From contig JAOZMQ010000091.1 of assembly GCA_029934195.1 (NCBI GenBank), forward strand, positions 1 to 9,475: a stretch of DNA of 9,475 bases, in the 5' to 3' direction. The DNA is from Candidatus Cloacimonadota bacterium (GTDB lineage Bacteria > Cloacimonadota > Cloacimonadia > Cloacimonadales > JAOZMQ01). Position 1 is the first letter of the stretch. Each line of letters starts with the position of its first letter. Below are positions 1 through 6,022 of the stretch, one piece after another. A program made the position numbers and the translations under genes. The notes under the pieces are model-generated. The model searched no databases. It worked only from the letters and a program-made list of their open reading frames with translations, and was not told the DNA's origin.

Positions 1-1425
1 TCTTACCACTTTCCAAACTCGTCCGGCAAGAATGAAAACATCATCAATCGGAAGTGTTATTTCTCCGATGACTCGATTATTTACTTTATTGATAACTTTG
101 TGAACTACCGTGTTTGGGATATTGGAATGGATTTTTCCAAAAGCACCAAAATTCATTAGTTTTGAATTTGCAAACCATTTGTCTTTTCTTTTGATAATCC
201 ATTCTTTTTGTTGAAGAAAATTTAAGATTTCAAGTAGAATTGTTGGTGGACAAAAATCTTTGAAAAGATTCTGGAAATATTTATGCTCGATTCCTTGTGG
301 ATTTCCGAAGAGTATCGAAAAAACTTGTTGTACAATTACAGCATAATCAGGATTATAATCAACAGGTTCAATAAATCCTTCTTTTCCAGCTATGAACATT
401 ACTTCGAGAAGTGCTTTCTCTTCATCATCTTTATAAATTGCGAAAACGCGATTATTTTTGGAACGTCTGTTACTTCTTCCGATTCTTTGCATTAATGCAG
501 AGATTGACCACGGAACTTCAGCCAATACAACAGCATCAATACTTCCAATATCAATTCCAATTTCCAAAGTCATTGTTGCCACACAAGCACCATAATGAGT
601 TTCTTTCATAAAACTTTCAGCTTCATGACGAATATTGGTGCTGAGGCTTCCATGATGTACTACAACTCGCTGTTCTCCCCAAAATCTTTTACATTCTTTT
701 GCTATTAATTCAACGCTGGCTCTTTTGTTACAAAAGACGAGAATTTTTCGTAAATTCTCAGTTTGTACATAATCAAAAATTTCTCCAATAGATTGAACTA
801 AGGAATGATTTATTTTTCTTTTATCGGAAGTTTTTATTATTTCAAATTTCTCAGAATAGCGGTTTCCCATTTCAATTGGATCTGCAATAGTGGCAGAAAG
901 GGCGTAAATGTTAAATTCAGATTTAGTTGCAGTTAATAATCTTTTTAGTAAAAACCGTAATTGATCTCCTCGATAAGTGTTATCCAATAAATGAATTTCA
1001 TCTAAAACAATAGCTCTTATATTTTCTAAACTTTTTGGATGTCGGCAAAGAATAGAATCAAATGATTCTGGCGTTGTGATGAGGAAATTGGGAAGTTTAC
1101 GAGGGTTAAATTTTTGTTTATCCCCTGTTTTCACAGTTAAAATTACTCCTAATTCTTGGCATTGTTCATTCAATCTTGCATACATATCATTGACCAATGC
1201 TTTTGTCGGAGAAATGTAAAGAATTGATAAACCTTGCCACTCTTCATTAATCAATCTTTCTAAAAGTGGAGCAATCACAGCTTCAGTTTTACCGCTTGCA
1301 GTTGATGAAACTAAAATCGCATCTTTCTTGTCCAAAATTACTGGAATAGCTTTTCTTTGGATAGGAAGTAATCCGCCAAATCTTCCAAAAAATGTTAGCC
1401 AAGTTTTTTTTAATCGTTTAAGCAT
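1..1425 (-). CDS. Lhr-like DEAD/DEAH-box superfamily 2 helicase, partial (C-terminus beyond window)
   Basis: ATP-dependent nucleic-acid helicase or translocase. The frame is open for 475 codons from an ATG at 1425 to the left edge, with an in-frame TGA three codons upstream that limits the start. I translated it by hand without meeting a stop. Visible motifs in order: Q-motif-like LLPIQ (about 19-23), Walker A STASGKT (41-47), SPTKAL (72-77), TTPES (117-121), Walker B DEIH (142-145), SAT (177-179), ILVFCNKR (228-235), HHGSLS (257-262), LEIGIDIG (287-294) and arginine-finger motif VI QRIGRSNR (313-320). A winged-helix-like stretch follows from about 370. HHGSLS plus LEIGIDIG plus a QR.GR motif VI is the Lhr signature, and the ASGKTEA variant with a very short N-terminus matches helicases encoded beside BrxD-like ATPases (BrxHI, or the helicase of Shango-like systems). 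It starts 28 bases after the RhuM stop with no clear Shine-Dalgarno sequence, so it may be translated by coupling or re-initiation. Roughly 200 or more residues are probably missing. The family call is firm; a defence role is inferred from context. Confidence 0.9.
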   Translation of the reverse strand, partial: MLKRLKKTWLTFFGRFGGLLPIQRKAIPVILDKKDAILVSSTASGKTEAVIAPLLERLINEEWQGLSILYISPTKALVNDMYARLNEQCQELGVILTVKTGDKQKFNPRKLPNFLITTPESFDSILCRHPKSLENIRAIVLDEIHLLDNTYRGDQLRFLLKRLLTATKSEFNIYALSATIADPIEMGNRYSEKFEIIKTSDKRKINHSLVQSIGEIFDYVQTENLRKILVFCNKRASVELIAKECKRFWGEQRVVVHHGSLSTNIRHEAESFMKETHYGACVATMTLEIGIDIGSIDAVVLAEVPWSISALMQRIGRSNRRSKNNRVFAIYKDDEEKALLEVMFIAGKEGFIEPVDYNPDYAVIVQQVFSILFGNPQGIEHKYFQNLFKDFCPPTILLEILNFLQQKEWIIKRKDKWFANSKLMNFGAFGKIHSNIPNTVVHKVINKVNNRVIGEITLPIDDVFILAGRVWKVVR

Positions 1426-1706
1426 ATTCGTTCATATTTGAGGCATTTACTTTCTACTCTTTTCCGAGAAGTTTCTTCATTTCTTTATCAAAGTCGGAGA
1501 TATATTTTTTATCTTCATTTTGTCTAAATTTCTGATACTCAATTTTTGCTTTTTCGATAGCTTTTTTATGGCTTACTTTTCCTGAATTTATAAGAATCTC
1601 TTTTTCGGAAACAATCAAAAAACTATCGAGTTTATTGACCCAATCTTGCATTTTCATAAGTCGTCCGTTTGTTGCCTGAAGTTCAGCAAAATCTAAAAAC
1701 ATTGAG

Positions 1707-1720
1707 ACAATTAAATTCAG
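1707..1720 (-). repeat. Frameshift point: single remaining copy of an inferred 14-bp tandem unit
   Basis: On the minus strand these bases read CTGAATTTAATTGT. Frame 1 through them gives TEFNC-LN, matching the RhuM consensus that ends at L-x-x-LN. Frame 2 through the same bases gives LNLIV, matching the consensus that starts at LN-x-IVSM. Doubling the 14-mer restores one continuous family-like frame (LSETEFNCLN then LIVSMFLDF). This points to an ancestor with two tandem copies, one now lost. The single copy is observed; the ancestral duplication is inferred. Confidence 0.55.
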
Positions 1721-2191
1721 TTTCGGAGAGGTAGTTTTTGGCAATTCCGAGATCACGAGTTGTTATATAATTGCCTTTGAAATTAGTTAATCCGATAAAA
1801 GGTTTTTCTGCATCTACTCTTTCATTTATTAATTCAGCAGCGGTTTTTCCATGAATAGCAAAGTGCATTTTGTTTTGAACTATTGCAAAAAAAAGTTTGG
1901 TCATCTTTTCATCTTTTTTATAATCAATACTTGTTGCATAAATATCTGTGATTTTTTGATAGAAATTTCTTTCACTACTGCGAATATCACGAATTCTTTG
2001 TAAAAGTTCTTCAAAATATCGAGATTTTGTACCCTCTTGTTTTAAACGAGCATCATCCATTGTAAAACCTTTGATGATATACTCTTTTATTCTTTCAGTT
2101 GCCCATTTTCTAAATTGAGTTCCCTGCAAAGATTTTACCCGATAACCAACAGAAATTATGACATCAAGAGTATAATGATATGGAGCTTTTT

Positions 2192-2220
2192 GCAGAAATT
2201 CGGAAATTCCGAATTTCTGC
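2192..2220. repeat. Perfect 14-bp inverted repeat with 1-base centre, inside the RhuM gene
   Basis: The arms at 2192-2205 (GCAGAAATTCGGAA) and 2207-2220 (TTCCGAATTTCTGC) are exact reverse complements around A2206. On the coding strand the element encodes residues QKFGISEFLQ of the RhuM-like protein, a stretch (FGISEF) that I believe recurs in this family, so protein constraint could explain part of the symmetry. It could form a cruciform or mRNA hairpin, or serve as a protein-binding palindrome. No T-run follows it on the minus strand, so it does not look like an intrinsic terminator. Confidence 0.8.
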
Positions 2221-2460
2221 TTAGTTTGACTTTCTCCCAGCTCTTTTTCCTTATAGATGTTTTTAATATGCTCGTTAATTGTGGATTTTGCTTTCCCAAA
2301 AAGAAGAGCCATTTGTTCTTGTGTTAGCCAAACAGTTTCATCCTGAAGATTTACCTGAAGTTTTGTTTTTCCATCTTTAGAATTATATAATATTATTTGA
2401 TCCATTTTAGTTGCTCCCATAAAATTAATTTACTATCTCAATTGTAAAAGCAAATGCAGT

Positions 2461-2488
2461 TTTATCTGTTTATTTTCTATTATCTCAA
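2461..2488 (-). promoter_or_regulatory. Possible sigma70-like promoter for the RhuM gene
   Basis: In the 92-base gap between ATPase C and RhuM the minus strand has TTGAGA (2483-2488, 5 of 6 to TTGACA), a 16-base spacer and GATAAA (2461-2466, 4 of 6 to TATAAT). Such matches are easy to find by chance in DNA this AT-rich. A separate promoter would fit RhuM being a later insertion into the operon, since the genes before it are spaced by only 2-3 bases. Confidence 0.25.
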
Positions 2489-2512
2489 AGATATTTTCAA
2501 AAGAGGTTCAAT

Positions 2513-3841
2513 TTATTTTAAAATATCAGACAAAGATTTATTGGGATGAAACCGAATAATATCAAGAGATTCAATTAAATTTTTTATAAATAGACGTGTT
2601 TTATTGCGGTTAAGTTTTTCAAATAAATTTCCTACAACACCATCCGGTAAATTAATTTTGTAGGCATTTTTATAAAATTGAACAACATTAAAAGTAATAA
2701 TTAAGAGATCATCTTTTGTCAACATTTGCAGGTCAATAATCTCTGTTTTTTGCATATTAATTTTACTTTTTTTTATATCAACAGGAGTTACTGCAAAAAT
2801 CAATTTTAATTGAGATGGAAATTTCCAAGCAAATCTAAGTGCGTCATTTCGAGGATATCCACAATAAGTTAATCCAGTCTTTGCACCCTTTTTAATCGGA
2901 TAGATGATTTTTTCTTCCAAAAGAGTTTTCTCATTATTTGATAAATTTATCATTCCATTCATAAAATCAAGACCTTTAGAAATCTGATATTTATAATCAA
3001 CAACTTCGAGATATTCAGCTTCATCAAAAATTATGAGTAATCCTTTTAATCCCAAAATATGATGTATTGCCCAAGAAATTCCATTAATAATATAACAATA
3101 AATATTTGCAGCCGTTCCCATTTTATATAAATGCGGTTTATGCCAATTGTATTCTCCTTCAATCCATTCCCAAATTTTATCTTCCATTTTACTGTCAGAA
3201 TGTTCTAAGCTTTGTGAAAGTTCTCGAAGTAAAACACTAAAATATTTATGAGAATCAAATTGTGCATCTTTTTTATTTTCAACGATTTTTTTTATTAATT
3301 CTTGAAAAGATAATTTTTTTTCATCAATGAAACACGAAAAACTTTTGATGATTTGTTGGTAGATTAAAAAGGGCTTATGAAAAGGATTCTCTTCATAACC
3401 TATTTCAACGAAAGCAGTTGCCCACCTATTTTTTAGCGTTGTTGTATGGACATATTCTAAGAGATGTGATTTCCCACTGCCATATTCTCCTTGCACGAAC
3501 AAAGTACCTTTTGATTTATCTTTTAACCAATTTTGAATCTTATTTTTTTCAGGATCTCGACCAATTGTGAAATTTTCAATAGAATCATAAGGGACAATTC
3601 CCATTCTGAGAGCTTCAATTGTTTTTCTGGTGACAAATTGGTCTGTTGGAATTTGAGAGATGAATTTTTTGTGTTTTTTCAAAATTATAGGTTTCCCGAC
3701 AATTTTAATTTCATCTTGTCTTATCCATCTTTTAATTTTGTTTTCAAAATCTACAAAAAGTTCAAAACCTCCGTATCTTTGTTTTAAAACTTTCCCTTTT
3801 CCATAAATTCGATGTTCAATTTCTTGCATTATATTTCCCAT
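2513..3841 (-). CDS. BrxD/DUF2791-like P-loop ATPase with N-terminal Tudor/SH3-like module (gene C)
   Basis: P-loop ATPase of 442 residues. Residues about 6-48 (H-RIYGKGKVLK ... LFVDF ... RWIRQDEIKIV) have the alternating small beta-barrel pattern of a Tudor/SH3-like fold, like the C-terminal module of UvrD/PcrA helicases or CarD-type domains, so a nucleic-acid or protein contact is likely. The ATPase core follows: RKTIEALRMGIVP (72-84), Walker A GEYGSGKS (118-125), ENPFHKP (151-157), Walker B LLIIFDEAE (268-276), a sensor-1-like strand ending FAVTP (349-353) and a C-terminal RLFIKNLI helix (416-423), which matches RLFVKNII in its neighbour B. The arrangement is that of the BrxC/BrxD P-loop family. 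The annotated ATG is 3 bases after the stop of B; a second ATG at 3829 (Met5) has GGGA 6 bases upstream and may be the true start. The family is well supported at motif level. The role in defence is inferred from BrxD and Shango-type contexts. Confidence 0.82.
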   Translation of the reverse strand: MGNIMQEIEHRIYGKGKVLKQRYGGFELFVDFENKIKRWIRQDEIKIVGKPIILKKHKKFISQIPTDQFVTRKTIEALRMGIVPYDSIENFTIGRDPEKNKIQNWLKDKSKGTLFVQGEYGSGKSHLLEYVHTTTLKNRWATAFVEIGYEENPFHKPFLIYQQIIKSFSCFIDEKKLSFQELIKKIVENKKDAQFDSHKYFSVLLRELSQSLEHSDSKMEDKIWEWIEGEYNWHKPHLYKMGTAANIYCYIINGISWAIHHILGLKGLLIIFDEAEYLEVVDYKYQISKGLDFMNGMINLSNNEKTLLEEKIIYPIKKGAKTGLTYCGYPRNDALRFAWKFPSQLKLIFAVTPVDIKKSKINMQKTEIIDLQMLTKDDLLIITFNVVQFYKNAYKINLPDGVVGNLFEKLNRNKTRLFIKNLIESLDIIRFHPNKSLSDILK

Positions 3842-3844
3842 AAT

Positions 3845-5086
3845 CTACATATCAATATCTTCTGGAATAATTAATTTTTCAGATTTTCGGAGTTTGTGAA
3901 AAGCTTTAATTATGTTTTTTACAAACAATCTTTTATATCCGGTTTCCAATTTTCTTTTATAAGCTTCATTCGCAATATTTTCAAGTGTTCCATTCAAAGC
4001 ATCTTTTCCAAAAGAAATTTTATATGCAACTTCATAAGTTTTTGCTAATTTCAATCCAATCTTCATTAAGAGCTCAATAGGTTCTATTGGAATTCTATTC
4101 AAATAAATTTTTGCACCGGTAGGGTTTATTTCTTCATCGAAAATTGAAGAAAGTCTTTGAGTTAAAGCAGTGTAGATTTGAGTTTTCCCTTCCAAAAAAT
4201 TCTCATCTGTAACAGCATAAAACCACATTGTATTCTTGAAATTTGTGTGTCCGCATTCATCAATTAATTCACGAAGATTGTTTAGAAGAATATTTTTTTG
4301 TTTAGAAGACATGCTTGGTGATTGCTCAGCTTCATCAAGTAGGATAACCAAGCCGGAATATCCAATTTCTTGTACCCATTCAACCAAAGATCTGATCATT
4401 TTGAATGCTGTACTTTTGTCTAATTTTTCAAAAATTTTGAAGTTTTTCAACATGTTTTTAGGAGGATTTTCCCCAACTAACCATTGAATAATCAATGAAA
4501 AATCATCTTCTCTTTTTTCTAATAAACTTTTGAAAGCTTCTTTTATAGCATTGCGGAAACTATTGCTTTCATAAGTTCCTAATGAGGAAATATATCTGAG
4601 AAGTTCATCAAAAACTTCTTCTTCCGGTAATTTTTGGGAAACTTCTTGATATTTTTCATTGTACCATTTTTTGATGACAGCTTCGATTCCTCTTTCGTGA
4701 CCGGACAAAAGTTCTTCCGGAGATTGCGGATAAATCAAATTTGAAACAATAGATTTATATACTTGTTGCAGTTTATGGAATGGAGTTTGTTCCGGATTTA
4801 AGGCAATATAAGCGGTAATGTAATCATATTTCCAACCCAATTCTCGAACTGAATACAAGAAATGGGTTTTACCTTCGCCATAAATTCCTACCACTAATTT
4901 GAATGCAGAGCCACCTTCTTGAATATAATTGCTAAGATAATCTTCTTCAATTGTATCTAAGTAAATATCTAATCCGGCTGAAAAAAATTGAAATCCATAT
5001 TCCGGCGGAGTTCCCAAACCACCTACAGTTTCAATTATTTGTCGAGCAACAAATTGGGTAAGTTCTGAGTTTTGTTCGGTATTCAT
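3845..5086 (-). CDS. BrxD/DUF2791-like P-loop ATPase (gene B)
   Basis: P-loop ATPase of 413 residues if started at the ATG at 5086. That ATG lies 2 bases after the stop of gene A and has AGGA about 10 bases upstream; a TTG two codons earlier (5092) would overlap gene A. Numbering from the ATG: GLGTPPEYG (23-31), GGSAFKLVVG (58-67), Walker A GIYGEGKTH (67-75), a conserved LNPEQTPFHKL segment (96-106), Walker B LVILLDEAE (246-254), sensor-1-like FYAVTDENF (289-297) and RLFVKNII (386-393). The run GGSAF-K-VVG-YG-GKTHFL is typical of the BREX ATP-binding BrxD-type family. It is a divergent paralogue of gene C but lacks the Tudor/SH3-like extension and has a different N-terminal part, so the two are probably non-redundant subunits. 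No membrane segment or signal peptide is visible, so it should be cytoplasmic. Confidence 0.87.
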   Translation of the reverse strand: MNTEQNSELTQFVARQIIETVGGLGTPPEYGFQFFSAGLDIYLDTIEEDYLSNYIQEGGSAFKLVVGIYGEGKTHFLYSVRELGWKYDYITAYIALNPEQTPFHKLQQVYKSIVSNLIYPQSPEELLSGHERGIEAVIKKWYNEKYQEVSQKLPEEEVFDELLRYISSLGTYESNSFRNAIKEAFKSLLEKREDDFSLIIQWLVGENPPKNMLKNFKIFEKLDKSTAFKMIRSLVEWVQEIGYSGLVILLDEAEQSPSMSSKQKNILLNNLRELIDECGHTNFKNTMWFYAVTDENFLEGKTQIYTALTQRLSSIFDEEINPTGAKIYLNRIPIEPIELLMKIGLKLAKTYEVAYKISFGKDALNGTLENIANEAYKRKLETGYKRLFVKNIIKAFHKLRKSEKLIIPEDIDM

Positions 5087-5088
5087 AA

Positions 5089-5934
5089 TCAAATTTTCCT
5101 AAAAATTATATGAGAAATATAATCTCCTTCACCTTTCATATCGGAAGGAATCCAAAGGAAATCTGATTTTGAGCGGGTAAATTTTCTTGTTGCAGTAACG
5201 AGATTTAGCTCATTGTTTTCAATATTTCTATCACTCAAATTAAAAAGATCGAAACTGAAATGAGCTCGGTCATAGCCTACAAAATTCCCTTTTGTGGGAT
5301 TAATGAAGAACTTTTTCTTTTGAAGAAGAAGAGTGTATTCATATAAAATCTCAGAAATTGGAACTCTATCACCAAGTTTTTCTTCTTTTTTATGAATTGA
5401 ATTTTTGTATGCTTTAAATAATTTTCCCATAAACTCTTTTTCATCAAAATTTCTATTGATGATTTTATTATTAGCAACTATTAATTTTTTTACAACATCT
5501 TGCGGATCTAATCTACAAGTCGCAACTTTTTCTTGTTTATTTCCATACCAAATTATTACTTTCAGATTATCAAGATCTAATTCGAGAGTATAAAATGAAA
5601 TCATTAAACGAGTATAATTGCCTCTTAATTCAAAACCAGCTTCTTTAACTGCTTCTTCCAATTCTCCCCAAAAAGCTTTTTTTATTCGTTCTTCCCATTC
5701 CGGAATATTCGCTTTGACTTGTTGAGTATAATCAAGAATTTTTTCTTTTATGGATTCTATAAGATTATTTGTCTCAATTTTCTTCTCAATTTTCTTGATT
5801 TCAATTTTAATTTTGTAGAGATTTTTTTCAGGGACTTCACTCATTCTGTCGATAGTTTTCAGTGATTTTGCTATCGCTTGAGTATTGTTTCCTTCTTTGG
5901 TAACAATGCTTGTTAAATTCATTTCTTCATTCAT
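5089..5934 (-). CDS. Unrecognised protein heading the ATPase-helicase cluster (gene A)
   Basis: I do not recognise the family. The 281 residues show a polar N-terminus; a lysine/glutamate-rich helical, probably coiled-coil region at about 40-90 (KIKIEIKKIEKKIE); and a mixed alpha/beta middle with an aromatic strand LMISFYTLELDL (110-121) and VIIWYGNKQEKV (126-137). The C-terminal part is rich in aromatic residues (KKKFFINP, YDRAHFSFDLFNL, DFLWIPSD) and ends FRKI. There is no P-loop, signal peptide, membrane span or obvious nuclease triad, and no TerB-like signature that I can see. The start is well supported: the Shine-Dalgarno AGAGGA ends 7 bases before the ATG. Its TGA lies 2 bases before the ATG of ATPase B, so the two are almost certainly co-translated and may act in one complex. 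By position it takes the place of an accessory or sensor subunit; that role is inference only. Confidence 0.85.
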   Translation of the reverse strand: MNEEMNLTSIVTKEGNNTQAIAKSLKTIDRMSEVPEKNLYKIKIEIKKIEKKIETNNLIESIKEKILDYTQQVKANIPEWEERIKKAFWGELEEAVKEAGFELRGNYTRLMISFYTLELDLDNLKVIIWYGNKQEKVATCRLDPQDVVKKLIVANNKIINRNFDEKEFMGKLFKAYKNSIHKKEEKLGDRVPISEILYEYTLLLQKKKFFINPTKGNFVGYDRAHFSFDLFNLSDRNIENNELNLVTATRKFTRSKSDFLWIPSDMKGEGDYISHIIFRKI

Positions 5935-5941
5935 TATATAA

Positions 5942-5947
5942 TCCTCT
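5942..5947 (-). promoter_or_regulatory. Strong ribosome binding site for gene A
   Basis: The minus strand reads AGAGGA followed by a 7-base spacer and the ATG at 5934. It is the clearest Shine-Dalgarno sequence in the cluster and fixes the start of the first gene of the A-B-C unit. B and C have weaker sites and probably depend on coupling. Confidence 0.7.
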
Positions 5948-5969
5948 TAATTTTTTTTTATCTCGATTT

Positions 5970-5988
5970 TTGACTTTTTTTGTGTCAA
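5970..5988 (-). promoter_or_regulatory. TTGAC/GTCAA inverted repeat containing a -35-like TTGACA, upstream of gene A
   Basis: The 88-base gap between the GHL10 stop and gene A carries, on the minus strand, TTGAC then a 9-base A-rich loop then GTCAA. The first arm continues into a perfect -35 hexamer TTGACA (5983-5988). No good -10 lies 15-18 bases downstream (the region reads CGAGAT followed by an A-run). It could be an operator, a weak promoter or chance. The stem is only 5 bp, too weak to call a terminator. Confidence 0.25.
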
Positions 5989-6022
5989 GTAGAATATTGA
6001 TTGCAATTGATATTGAGAAAAT

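Larger units (their letters stand above)
1454..2420 (-). pseudogene. RhuM-family (virulence protein RhuM-like) gene, split by a frameshift
   Basis: Two minus-strand frames together make a near-complete RhuM-family protein. The first (from 2420, ending in TGA at 1683) holds an HTH-like N-terminal segment (TVWLTQEQMALLFGKAKSTI, about 29-48) and the family core LDVIISVGYRV (85-95) and QFRKWATERI (102-111), reaching LSETEFNCLN (231-240) before going out of frame. The second frame resumes the family consensus at LNLIVSMFLDFAELQ and continues with DWVNKLDSFL and GKVSHKKAIEKA to TAG at 1454. Joined at the shared bases it would be about 321-326 residues, the usual RhuM length. The better start is probably the ATG at 2405, because GGAG lies 8 bases upstream. 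The biochemical role of RhuM proteins is unknown. From general knowledge they are often found beside type I restriction genes and in defence islands, which fits the place between ATPase C and the helicase. The split may be a real mutation, a phase-variable state or an assembly error. Confidence 0.85.

Noticed and set aside
2192..2220. Intrinsic terminator at the perfect inverted repeat
   Set aside because: It lies within a coding frame and the strong stem is not followed by a T-run on the minus strand.
5084..5092. TTG at 5092 as the start of ATPase B
   Set aside because: An ATG lies two codons later just after the gene A stop and is the more usual start. The TTG would sit only 4 bases from AGGA.
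1..5934. A complete BREX system
   Set aside because: Only BrxD-like ATPases and a BrxHI-like helicase are visible. No methyltransferase (PglX), phosphatase-like PglZ, BrxA/B or PglW kinase is encoded in the window, so the name is not justified.
5089..5934. Gene A as a TerB protein completing a classical Shango system
   Set aside because: I see none of the acidic helical motifs expected of TerB and the predicted fold content is different. A distant relation cannot be excluded without a profile search.
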